NCBI GenBank assembly: GCA_003116995.1
Contig: BDSL01000083.1
Location: forward strand, 64,501-128,500
Direction of reading: 5' to 3'
DNA length: 64,000 nt
Source: Yamagishiella unicocca
Lineage: Eukaryota > Chlorophyta > Chlorophyceae > Chlamydomonadales > Volvocaceae
Of this stretch, positions 50,518 through 61,900 are shown one piece after another. How positions within the stretch are numbered: the first letter of the stretch is position 1; the number at the start of each line of letters is the position of its first letter. The notes under the pieces are model-generated. The model was not told where the DNA came from. It saw only the letters and a program-made list of their open reading frames with translations, and did no database searches. Both the position numbers and the translations under genes were made by a program.

Positions 50518-53500
50518 CTACTTTGACATGACTGCCTTGTGGAGTGCCACCATGTACTCGGGGTAGGATTGCGTGGAGGTGCTGCGGTCCTCCATGAAGT
50601 ACGGCATGACGTGGACGTCCAGCCCCGAGCCCTGCCGCACCACGAACACCTGCTGGTACAACGGCCGGTGTGCTCGCAGGGCGCGCAGCAGCGAGGTGAC
50701 GCGCCGCGACATGGGGGCGTCGCGCCCCGGCTCAATGACAACTGCGCTCGTGTCCTGAGGCAGCGAGATGGGGTCCGTGCCGAACACCTGCGCGCGCGAG
50801 GGTTCCGAGGGGCGGGGCAGGGCAGTGGGGAAACGTGTTTTTTAAACACAGGCGACGAAGGGTGGGGTGGGGGTTTCGGAGGTCGGGTTGAGCAGTTCGA
50901 CGGAGGGCGAGTTGTGGCGAAGACGGTGAAGAGTGCGTGTGGCAAACGCACGCGAGGTGCAAGGGCGTGCGGACTAGGAAGAACTTAGGGCCTAACGGAG
51001 GCCGTGTACCGCGTACCGGTTTCCCGCAGCCACCGCAGTAGCGGCGCTGCCACACCGTCCCAGGTCACTCGCTGCTTCCCTAACAACACTTTCCCGCCAG
51101 TCAAACTCCCAACACGCACCTCGATGCACCACTGCGGCGAAATGGTCCGCCCGATCCACAGCACGAACAGTCGGCCCGTGTCCAGGAGGTACGCTCCGGA
51201 GTCCGTCAGCGCCGCCATCGAGAGCGGCACCGTCGGGGGCAGCGGCACCGAGCCGTCCTGCTGCTCGATGCCCCACGGCCCCGTGGGGTCGTGCAGCGCG
51301 AAAGCCGCCGGGTAGGCCAACCGGGTGACCGCGTCCACGCTGCCCGCCATGAGGTAGTGGGCCACTGCGATGCGCTCGTCCGCATTCACGTCCTTGGCGC
51401 CGCCCCTGCATCATCAGGGAGGCGAGAGGGCATGAGTCACGGACACTGCGAGCCGCTATTGCGTGCGATGCGCACGTGGTCACGTGCGGCAATCCTGCAT
51501 CCGTTCCCTGATTAAGTCCACGTTCGCGTGCTACCACCGCCTCACAGCCATTGCAACTAGGCGCCGCCCGTGTTGGCCCCGGCGCCGGCCACCAGTTGCG
51601 CGAGCCCGTCCCGGCGGTTCCCTGACCGGCCGCCCCACCTGAACGCCGTGCACTTCATGAGCCCCAAGGTCCACACTGGCAGGTACTTGTAGGTCTCCGG
51701 GAAGATGAGCTTGTTGGGCGTCCGCACCGCCGCGCTCGAGTTCATGATGCGGAACTCCTTGAGCGCGCCGCTCAGCCGCGTGTGCAGCGACTGGCGCGTC
51801 TCGTCCAGCCGCGACGTCATGAACTTCTCCACCGACAGCTTGCCGAGCATGCAGGCCATGGCGGCCGCGTCCGTGGCGTTGTACAGGTCGGCCAGCTCCG
51901 AAACCACGGGCACCGCCATGGTGTGCACCCTGTGGGGCCGGACGGGTAACACGCGGGCGTGGGTTTGGGTCCGGGAGGCGGGCAAAGGCGGACAGTGGAG
52001 GTGCAGGCTGCCCGTGTTGTGAAGGCGTGGAGACGAAATCAGGCAATGCGTGCGTGTGCAGGCCGGCCCGGGCCCCCAATGCATGCGATGCGCGGGCGCA
52101 CCTGATTCGCCGCTCTCCGTTGGAGCTGGTGTACAGCAAGGCGCACTGCACGTACGACATGCCGGGCTGCACGACTCCCTCCTCGTGGGCAATCTCCATG
52201 GCAAACGCCTGCAGCGGGAGGAAGAGACGTAAAATTCTAAAACCGAAGCCGGCAGAGGGCACTGGAGACGGACCCCTGGTGACCCGACTACCCCTCCGAA
52301 GGATTACTCCCGAACTCTTGTCCCCTGATCTGCAGCCTTTCCATGCCCTCTCAAGCACACTTTCATCCAATAACCGATTCCATCGGTTCAGTTTCGCCTA
52401 CCCAGCCTCTCAGCCCTGCCGGCGCGCGCCCCACTGCTGCCCCCCCATCCCCATGCGTCCATGCTTCACGCTCAACCCAACCGGCAACCAGCCTTCACCT
52501 CGGCCTGCATCGGCTCTCCCGCCCCTATCGGTTGCTTCACCTCATCAAAAAATACGCACTCCTAAGCCGCCCCACCTTGTCGGGGTCGCACGTGGGCAGC
52601 GCCAGCAGGTCGGTGGAGCGGTTGAAGAAGTGGCCGTGGAAGGCGGAGATACGGAGCCCCTTGGAGCAGCGCACCCGCATGACGGCCTCCCATGCGGTGG
52701 GGCGAGTCAGGTTGTGGCAGATCTCGGCCGTCAGCTTGGCACTGTCGCGTTGCGCCATGAAGCCGGGGTAGTAGTAGAGCTGCGCAGCGCAGTCGGGGCG
52801 ACAGGGAGCGGGTTGGGGCCAAGCAAACTGCATCACTGCAATCGGGGCTTCCAACCCCGGCGGCCCGAAGCTCTCTTCAGCTTGCGCGCACAACCGCACA
52901 TCCGCAAGCCGGTGAAGCTTGACGTGTCCAACCCCACCAGCAAACAACCAGCGACGGCGCCAGGTTGCCGCACGCCGCGCTCTGCCGCCGCCGTCCAGCA
53001 CAGCACCGCACACGTGCCGCACCGCCGCTCACCTCTCCGCACGTGTATCGCGGTATGGCCACCAGGCTGGCCATGTCGCAGTACTGCATCGACATCGCGA
53101 ACACGTCCACAGTGATCTGCACCCGGGAGCACTCCGCCGCGTAGCGCTTGAAGAAGGGGTCGTCGGGGTTGCGCAGGCCGGCCTCGCGCTCCGTGCCGTA
53201 CGCGGCGACGTTCTCGCGGTTCTTGACCTTGCCCACGCCCAGCGAGGGCACGGAGGACTGGAAGAGCAGCAGCTTGCCGCCGATATGGCTGGTCACCATG
53301 AAGGCCGCCTGAGGCGACCATGCACAGGTACGAAGTCAGACCGAGGGGGACAAGCGCGAGACAGGTGAGTAGGACAGACGGAAGTTGCTATGTAATGTAC
53401 AATCTTAACTAGGCCAGGTATGTGCCAGGTCTGTAACTACGGAAGGGTGTCCGCCCCACCTGCAAGGCGGGCCCCATGGCGCTCTCCACCAGCGAGCTGC

Positions 53501-56500
53501 CCGAGAAGTTGTTGGGGAGGGCGTCCAGCAGCGCATCCACCACCGTCCGGCTCTCCCGCAGGTTGACCAGCAGGTCGTCGGGCAGCGGCACGAAGGGGTC
53601 GTCCAGCTCCGTCACCACCAGCATCTGCGGCTGAGTGAGGCTCGCCTTCAGGTTGTAGAAGTGCAGCGAGCTGCGGCAGGCGACGACGGGGAACGAGGCG
53701 AGCGCGGAAGCCGTCGTGGGGAGGGCAGTGTCAGCAGCGCTGGTTGGCAGTGTCTGGATGTTGCGATACCGATGGGGTTATGCGGGTAGCAATGTCTGGA
53801 TGTTGCGATACCGATGGGGTTACGTGGGTAGCAATGTCTGGATGTTGCGATACCGATGGGGTTACGTGGGTAGCAATGTCTGGATGTTGCGATACCGATG
53901 CGGTTACGTGGGTAGCAAGACCGGGAAGCACAGCATGGGTTCGGAAGGCACTCGCTTTGCCCGTGCCGTGTGTCCCTCTGCCCAGCAACCCAGCCTCCAC
54001 GGGCAGCCCCTGTTCCCACCCGAAGCGAGCACAACCCTGGTCAAGCCTGACCCGGATGCCTCCCTCTCCACTGGCTCCCACGTCCCAGCCCCACCCACCT
54101 GTCGAAGGTGATGAAGCCAACCAGCGTGCGCTCATCCCCCGGCAGTGTGTCCAGGCAGGACTTGATGGCGGCGGCCACGGTGGAAACCATGCCGGAGGCT
54201 ACGGCGTTGTACGACACGTCGATCAGGAAGAAGTACACCGGCGGCATCGGCGCCCGAACCTGCGGCGGCCGAGGGCATAGAGGGGTAACGGTACCGTAGG
54301 CGAGCACGATGCCAGTGAAACCAGTTGGTCTCTTGTAGGTTGTTCATCGACGACAACTTGGCCGATCCCACACGGAACGTAAGGGGCTATTCAACCGGAA
54401 GCCCCTCAGGGGTTTCCAGAAAGGCAATCGTACACGTGGCTTGGCTTCATCAATGGCTCTGACCTGGACATTTTGCTTGCCACGTCCACAGCGATAGTGT
54501 GCAAAGCTGCTGATGGAGGTTTCCGCCCCGTGCCTAACCCTACGCAAAGCTTCCCTCCGGGACCTGGCCCCCAGGCAACATGCGCCCAACCAGTCACCCC
54601 CAAACAAAGATGCGTCAACGCTGAAAGGTGCGACAGTACTCATTAGAGCAGGTTGTGGACAGTCATTCATGCAATCAGTTACCATTCCGAGGGCTCCCGC
54701 CCCAGTGTCACCCCGGGACTTCAGCCCCATTAACAATATTCACGTTTTCAGCGCATGCAGCGACAGGGCGGTGCTGCCGCCTGTGCAGACGCCCCATTCG
54801 CAGCCGTGACTGTTTGGTTTCAAACCTTCACCGCAAGCCAGGCCGTTACCGGCTCTTCCTTTTCAAAGCCTCCACCTACTCGGTTGAAACCGACTAAGCC
54901 TTTGGCCTCCAGTCTCATATCCGCTACAGACACACCGCTTCATCCAAACCATCCCACTTCCCCTCCTGTGCGGCCCCACCATGTAGTCTGCTGGCGCCAC
55001 GTACTCCACAGTGCCCTGCGACAGCTCCGGCCGCTCCTCCGCGTCGCGACGTCGGCCGTTCTGGTCCAAGCTGCTGAAGTACTCCACGGGGATCTCGTTC
55101 AGCATGGCGCACACGTTACACTTGAACCTGAAACACGGGAGGGGTGGGCCCGGCTGGCTCAGGCCTTCCACAGCGGCAGTAACCGCCATCACTACGCAGT
55201 GCAAGAGTCGGCGCCGGCTGATGGGTCCAAGCCAAGCGCACGGCAAGGATAATGCCTTATAGCGTGTTCAAGGAGGCAGCCGGGCGCCAGGGCCGCGGCG
55301 CCACGGACCTCCGCCCGCACCGCACCTGCGGCCGGCGTCCGTCCACTGGATGAAGGGGTTCATGTAGGTGCGGCAGCGGCGGCACCGCACGATGCCTGCA
55401 CTGCCCAGCTGCACCACCGGGACCTGCCGGCCGTGGCATTCGTCCGCCATGGGATGCACGATGACACCCAGAGGCAGGGGAAGTCTGCGCGAGGTAAGAG
55501 GGCGGGACAGGAGGCGGGGGCGGGGAAGAGCAGGTCGGTGGGGAGCGGTGTGGCTGGACTTGACGACGACTTTCTTCTACGACTTGATGTCGTCAATGTC
55601 CATGAGGGTCTGGCGGGTACCTACGTTGCCCTGTTCGGCCTGACCCTAATTGCCGGTCAGCTCCCACGCCAGACCGCGCCTCCGCAGCCAGCTCCCCCTG
55701 TGCATTTGAGCAGGAACCCCAATTGTAATGCTGGCTCCCATTCCAACCATGCTCCTGTTACGTTGATATTGATGTACCAACCCCGGTCGTACGCACTCGC
55801 TGCCTCCTGCCCCACGCCACCACAGCACAAGGCTCGTCCCTCCTGCGCGCACTCCGCCCGCACAACCCCGGCTCCCCCTCCAGATCCCTCCAGGCTTGCC
55901 TGGCCCGCAGCGCCGTGCTGACTGGGATAGCATTGACCGTCATGCGCATATTGTCCGGGCTGCAGTTCGCCGGGTCCCCCAGCGAGTGCGGGGCTAGAGC
56001 GCGCTCCAGCTGATTCCCGACAGGTCGTGGCAGGGCCGCGGGGTCCACGCCCTCCGGCTGCCCGGGTCCGACTGCGCCCAGCGTTAGAGACTCAAACTGG
56101 TCGACAATGCGCTGCGGGAGCAGGAGAAAGGGATTCGGGAAAGGGATCCCGCGCAGCAGAGATGGCGCAATTCGATAGGGTGGCCGGCACATGGACGCGC
56201 GCGCAGGTACGAGGAATGCAGGCTGCATGGACGCGCGCGCAGGCGCAACTGCCGGCTAATTGATCCCGTGGCTGATTCGAGTCGGGTGTCATGTGGGTCT
56301 GCGTGGAAGAGGTGCCTCCTTCCAGCATGAAGACGAATTTATCCAGGGTCTCACTAGCGCCCTCACCTGAGCTGCATACGGATCGTATCCGCCCATGGGC
56401 GGTGGCAGCATGCCCGGCTGCATTCCGTGCGCACCAGGCGGCCCCTGTGGCGGCCCGCCCCCCTGGTGGAAACCGCCAGGCGGCGGCATGCCAGGCATCC

Positions 56501-57599
56501 CTGGCGGCGGCGGCATGCCAGGCATTCCAGGCGGCGGCGGCATGCCAGGCATTCCAGGCGGCGGCGGCATGCCAGGCATTCCAGGCGGCGGCGGCGGCAT
56601 GCCAGGCATCCCCGGCGGCGGCGGCATGCCAGGCATCCCCGGCGGCGGCGGCATGCCAGGCATCCCCGGCGGCGGCGGCATGCCAGGCATCCCCGGCGGT
56701 GGCGGCATGCCAGGCATTCCCGGCGGCGGCGGCATGCCAGGCATCCCCGGCGGCGCCTGATGAGAACCCGGTGCCCCCGGCGGTGGCGGGAACCCGCCAC
56801 TCATGGATCCATGAGGGTGCATGTGTGGGCCTGGCTGCAGCGGCATACCGCCGGCACTGGAGCTGGGGCCTGCAGGAGGGATGCAGGCGGAATACGTTGC
56901 TGAGCCGAGAGACCCCACGGCGATGTACGGGGGTTGCACGTGGTACGCTGTCAACTAGACCTCCTGGACGCAGGCAGCGCTCGGCTTACCGGCAGGGCCC
57001 ATTGGCGCTGGCGGCCCCGGCGGCCGGGGAAACTGCCCCTGAGGCATCTGCCCTGGGGGCATCATGCCCGGAGGCGGTGCTCCCATGGGAGCGCCCGGCG
57101 GGGGAGGCATGCCCGGAGGTCCACCTGCAGCACCAGGGCGGATGAGCAGTTCACAACCCGTGTTTTCCACGCAGCACCAATAGATCTGCAAAGCGCTGCA
57201 TGCGGGAGTGCGCTGTTGCCGGAGGCGTTACCTCCAAGCGGGAGCGGAGCAAAGCCAGGTGTCCCCGGGGGAGGTGGAGGCATCATCCCTGGGGCACCAG
57301 GCATAGGCATGCCTCCTGTTGGCAGGTGCTGTTCATTAGCTTCAACGATCAGCGGTAGCGCGGCTATGCGAGCTATAATTCCAGTCATGTCACCAGTCCT
57401 TTCCTTACCCGGAGGAGGCGGAGCCCCCGGAAATGGTGGCTTAACTCCATATGCTGTTTGAGGATACATTGGAGCGCCACCTGTATGCAGGCGGCTCTGT
57501 TAGCCGACTGCGTACACACTGTTGCGGGCCTCGATCACAGCGCTGTTAACTTGTCTCACCAGCACTGTAGCCGGGCGGTGGTGGCCCCACGCCTGACAT
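50518..57599 (-). CDS. SEC24: COPII coat protein SEC24
   Basis: Sixteen minus-strand exons: 57599-57560, 57480-57409, 57315-57232, 57124-56990, 56869-56367, 56111-55900, 55484-55326, 55127-54980, 54259-54099, 53670-53460, 53308-53033, 52779-52576, 52208-52102, 51929-51639, 51405-51120 and 50787-50518. The sum is 3,159 nt, 1,052 residues, with all phases closed. The first 280 residues are a Pro/Gly/Met-rich disordered arm (MSGVGPPPPGYSAGGAPMYP). The zinc finger follows (VRCRRCRTYMNPF and FKCNVCAMLNEIP). The trunk is marked by PPVYFFLIDVSYNAVASGMV, then beta and helical parts, then a gelsolin-like C-terminus ending ALHKAVMSK. SEC24 pairs with SEC23 and selects cargo at ER exit sites. Intron 6 appears to be GC-AG. 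Confidence 0.95.
53751..53918. repeat. 42-bp tandem repeat, four copies
   Basis: Four consecutive 42-bp units in SEC24 intron 9, each starting TGTCTGGATGTTGCGATACC and differing at one to three positions. Confidence 0.95.
56480..56757 (-). repeat. 27-bp coding minisatellite in SEC24 (GMPGMPPPP)
   Basis: Ten in-frame copies of the nine-residue unit GMPGMPPPP lie in exon 5. One unit has an extra Pro and the last ends PPPGG. Copies are very similar at the DNA level, consistent with recent expansion. Confidence 0.95.
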
Positions 57600-58038
57600 A
57601 TCAAAAGTCCACTATAATTGATCAGGCGCGGCCAATACGCTAGGATCGCATACGGCAAAAAGGAGTTAAGCCTCAAAGTTGACGTGCAACGTCGCTGGGA
57701 AAGCAGTAGCTTGGATATAATTTCTCCCTATACACACAGTGAAAAAGGAATATTGTGGCTGCTTGGCAAAAACGGACCTGGGTTCGCGCGCGAGTATCTG
57801 TCCAGTTGCTCGTCAATTGAGGCACTCCTAGCGTACTGTAAAAACATGACGTGCACATACCAACCCTTTTTGCATCCAAATCTTGTGCAACATGAGAATA
57901 AGGCTGATGCTGAGCCGCATATTGCTTCTAGACCGGGGCCACAATGCAATTTGCGCGGGAGTACAGCCTGTGTCGTGCCTCGTGTGTCCCGTGCGATTGA
58001 GGTATTGAGTCGGAGCAATTAATTCAAGTAGTCCGTCC
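57600..58038. other. Spacer upstream of SEC24 and downstream of the DnaJ-like gene
   Basis: Both flanking genes are on the minus strand, so this holds the SEC24 promoter/5' UTR and the 3' UTR of the upstream zinc-finger gene. A chance plus frame (57618-58022) overlaps it. No conserved coding block is seen. Confidence 0.4.
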
Positions 58039-58518
58039 TTACACGCGGAAACCTATGGGTGGTCGCTTCTTGCCGGTCCCTAAGCACTTCCAGCACACAG
58101 CTCGGGTGGAACCCCTGCACGTAAAGCAGTGCACCGGGAAAGTGCCTTTTGGTAACACAAGTTCACTCGTGTAGTTTACACGGCCCAATCCAGCGCACGT
58201 TGGGCACTCCGTCCGCCCAGTACCACTGCAGATGTTACAATCACTTTGCGAGCCCCCCTCATCTTCCGTCCTGATCATCTTCCACCCAGGCTCTCCCTTG
58301 CTCGTCAAAACGGGCTTTTGCTCAACGCGTGACCTTGCTTGGACCATGAAAGCGGTGCTGACCAGCGAAAGCACGGCGCATACTTGCGCCAGCGAGGTCG
58401 CATCGAACGTTGCCAGTGACGTGCATTCGATGCCTGCACCGCACGTTAGATTGCGCCTCCTAGGAACCCTTTGAGGTCGTGGTGCGGAGCAACTCGCCGA
58501 CAGTGTTCTTAGGTTCAT
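58039..58518 (-). CDS. Small DnaJ-type zinc-finger protein, probably plastid-targeted
   Basis: Single-exon gene of 159 residues (164 if the Met at 58533 is used). The first 45 residues are rich in Arg, Ser, Ala and Thr and resemble a chloroplast transit peptide (MNLRTLSASCSAPRPQRVPR). A hydrophobic stretch follows (SLAQVCAVLSLVSTAFMVQA). The C-terminal half has four CxxC pairs in DnaJ cysteine-rich arrangement: CNICSGTG, CPTCAGLG, CFTCRGS and CWKCLGTGK. No J domain is present. Such J-less zinc fingers in plants and algae (BSD2-, LQY1- and PSA2-like) assist assembly of plastid complexes. Which subgroup this belongs to is not decided. It is divergent from the HGD gene, 465 bp away. The TAA stop is embedded in TGTAA. 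Confidence 0.75.
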   Translation of the reverse strand: MNLRTLSASCSAPRPQRVPRRRNLTCGAGIECTSLATFDATSLAQVCAVLSLVSTAFMVQARSRVEQKPVLTSKGEPGWKMIRTEDEGGSQSDCNICSGTGRTECPTCAGLGRVNYTSELVLPKGTFPVHCFTCRGSTRAVCWKCLGTGKKRPPIGFRV

Positions 58519-58983
58519 GGCGCAAACATCCAAGGACTTCCTAGACTAAGGATTATAAGGATCATGACGCTTTAGAGTATTTAACCGTTTCAGGACAGTA
58601 GCTTCGCCACAGCGGCATGATGCGAGCGATGATGCGCGCCGCGTCAGATACCGATGCAGGCACAAGGGGCAAACGAGCCAACGACGGCACGGATGCATTA
58701 TTATGCGATTCACACTTATTACAATTTGTTCGCGCTGTATCCACGTTTAGTTTGGGGCTTTCGCGCTCTATCCTTTCCAATCGTCTCGATACTTTCAATA
58801 CTGCCTCACCCGACGCTGACAACACAGCCGACATAACCTTACCTCATTCAAATCCCACAAGTGCTTCGTGCTGCAACCGTGCCTAGCGCTGTCCGCGGTA
58901 GCGTCCCCACTTACATCGCAGCAGGGTCAGTGGCCTTCTCCCTTGCCGCAACACCCTCCCGGCTGCGGTCAGGAGACAGCAAT
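58519..58983. other. Divergent promoter region of the DnaJ-like and HGD genes
   Basis: 465 bp separate two divergent start codons. A plus frame continuous with HGD runs upstream from 58861 but lacks an ATG, so I read it as 5' UTR. No core promoter element is convincing. Confidence 0.4.
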
Positions 58984-61900
58984 ATGGCGGCGGCGGCTTC
59001 CAATCCGCCGCTACAGTATCAACCGGGCTTCGGCAACGAGTTCTGCTCGGAGGCTCTCCCTGGGGCGCTGCCCCAGACTCAGAACAACCCCAAGACTTGC
59101 CCCTATGGCCTCTACGGTGCGTTGGACACGTGTCGCTGGGCGCCTGTATGACGCGGAGGATGCGTGCAGCTACCGTCACTTGCGCGTGCGGGTGGGGCTA
59201 GGAAGGTGTGAGACGCCATGCAAAGGATGTGCGATGTCCGGTGCGCCACCGCGATCCTTCCTCAACTTGTCGTCCTTAAGCGGGCAGATGTAGGCCTCGT
59301 GGCCCAGCGCCCGGGCAGGCGCAGTGAACTCCAGGCGCCACACTGGCGTATTGTACGGCGAGAGCTACAGGGGGGGCCAGCCAGCAACGGAGGGCAACGT
59401 CGCGCTCTGGCCCGGGGGGTCCCACAGCTGCGCTACGTGGGCGGGTCGGCGGGTCAGTCCCTGGCGCGCTCTCCTTGGCCCCCAGCCATGAGCTGCAGCA
59501 GCAGCCTCGTGCAGCTGCAGCGCCAGGTAGCTGCTTGCCGCCAGACGAACTGCCGGCGCCCGCAGCTCCTGCTGCCACGGGCGACAGGCGGTGAACGTGC
59601 ACCTGGGGCTGAGCGGCGGCGGGGCTGGAGCAGCTGCGCCGCCGAGCTCCTCCCTCCACCAGCCAGACCAGAGCACCCACACTACAGTGCAACTTACCCC
59701 TCGCTGCCTCGCTCACCCTCCCCTCGCCGTCGTGGTCGCAGCCGAGCAGCTTAGCGGCACCCACTTCACCGCCCCACGGGTCGCCAACCGGCGGTCCTGG
59801 CTGTACCGCATCCGCCCCTCCGTCACGCACGAGCCGTTCCACCCAATCAACTTCCCCAACGAGACGCTAACCGCCGACTTCTCCGGAGGTACCGTCACGC
59901 CCAACCAGCTGCGCTGGCGGCCCTTCCCCATCCCCGCGGAGCCGGTGGATTGGGTGCGGGGGCTCTTTTCGGTTTGCGGCACCGGCAGGTGAGGAAAGGC
60001 TCCGTGTGAGGGAAAAGGTGAGCAGGGAGGTCCGTGTGTCAGCGTAACCCTAAAAGCCGCCAGGAGCCACAGACAAAAGCCGCGTGTGTTTTCTGTGCGT
60101 GTGTGAGGGCGGCAGAGTAGGCCCTGGACACGAAGTCGCAGCAATGGAGCCCCTAGTGCGTACCCGAGCCGGACGCCCCTTCCCTCGGCATCCGCGTCGC
60201 CCTCCCTCCGGCTGATGGTCGTTCGTGCGACGTGGGTCCCCTTTTCGGCGGGTGGCCAGGGCGGGCGTCAAGGAGGGCTTCGCCATCCACATGTACACCG
60301 CCAACCAGTCCATGGACACGTCAGCGCTAGCCAACGCTGACGGGGACTTCCTCATCGTGCCGCAGCAAGGTGAGGGTACGGCCTGGAGGCGCTGTTGGGG
60401 CAGCGAGGAAAGGCGTACGGCTTCGTCTGTCGCCACAACCCCTGACACCACACCCCCTGCCTGTGGCTTCCGCCTCTTCCCCCCCTTCCCCGCGGTCCCT
60501 CCCAGGCGCCCTGCGGCTCAAGACTGAGTTCGGGCTGATGGACGTGGCGCCCGGGGAGATAGCGGTGGTGCCCCGCGGGGTCCGGTTCTCGGTGGCGCTG
60601 CACAACGGCGCAGCCAGGGGCTACGTGTTGGAGGTGGGCGATGCGGTGGCGGGGAGGTGGGCGGGGAGGGGACGGACCCGACGGGGAAGTCACTTTCCCT
60701 GGTGGGGTGGCGGCCGGTGGGCGGGAAGGGGAGGCCCGCTGGTGGGGGTCCTGGAAGGTGCTGCGGCAGGGAACGCAGAGTAGTGATGGTGGGTGGGGGA
60801 CATGGGAGGACGCGAGGCCCGCCGGCCCCGCCTCCTCCCTGAGTTCACGCAGCTAGGTAGTATGCCCAGGGACGCAACACAGAGCTGCACTGCCCGCTGA
60901 CGGCGAACAATAGCTTGTCTGGCGCCTACTATGTTTAGTATAGTATATATAGTTCATAGTTCATAGTATGTTAGTTTATAGTATATAGCTTCGCAGGCCT
61001 CCAGCCACCTTCCCCGTCGGCACATCCCGAGCCATGTCGGCGCCCGCTGGAGCCCCTCCCTGCCCGTCTCGAACCCGCCACTGGCTGCCGCTTCCACTCC
61101 CCGACGCCTCCTCTTCCGCCCCTGCGCGCCCGCAGATCTTCCAAGGCCACTTCGCGCTGCCCGACCTGGGCCCCATTGGTGAGCACCAGCCTCGCCTCGC
61201 CGCCCCGCCCGGCAGCAGCGAGCAGTGGGGGGAAGGGAGGAGGAAGGGAGCAGGGCGTCCGGCGGGCTAGGAGGGAGTCGATGCAGGTTATGTGTCGGAA
61301 GGGAAGCTGGGGGAGGCAATATATGTTCGTCATTGAGAGCGGGGGTGTCGCACGGAGCTTTTGAGACAGGGCCGGTGAGAAGGATGCACTTCTGCTGTCG
61401 ACGCCCTCGCCCTCCTCCCGCCCTCCTTTAGCCCCGCCTCCTCCTCCTCGCTCCCACCCATCCCCCCCGCATGCAGGCGCCAACGGCCTGGCCAACCCGC
61501 GTGACTTCCTGCACCCGGTGGCCTGGTACGAGGACGTGGAGGGCGTGTCGTACACCGTACTGCACAAATTCGAGGGCCAGCTGTTCGTGGCCACCCAGAG
61601 CTTCTCGCCGTACAACGTGGTGGCGTGGCATGGCAACTATGTGGGTGCTGGGCTGGGGATGGGGGGTTTGGGTTTGGGGTATCGGCTTGACGCTATGGAG
61701 CTCAGGCCGGAGCTATAGGAGGGGCCAATGCGTCCGGACCTAGGTTCGGGTCCGGCGAGTAGTCAGCAACATAATGGAGTTTGCGATTGCAAGACAAGAG
61801 GAAGGGCTGTCGGGACCACTGCCTGCACGACTTTACTAGCGTGCACGTTGGCACTGGTTCGCCCTGGTTGCACCGGCAGCCGCACTTACCCACCCACCCA

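Noticed and set aside
58861..58983. N-terminal extension of HGD from a GTG codon at 58861
   Set aside because: There is no ATG in frame, and the family start matches the Met at 58984. Read as 5' UTR.
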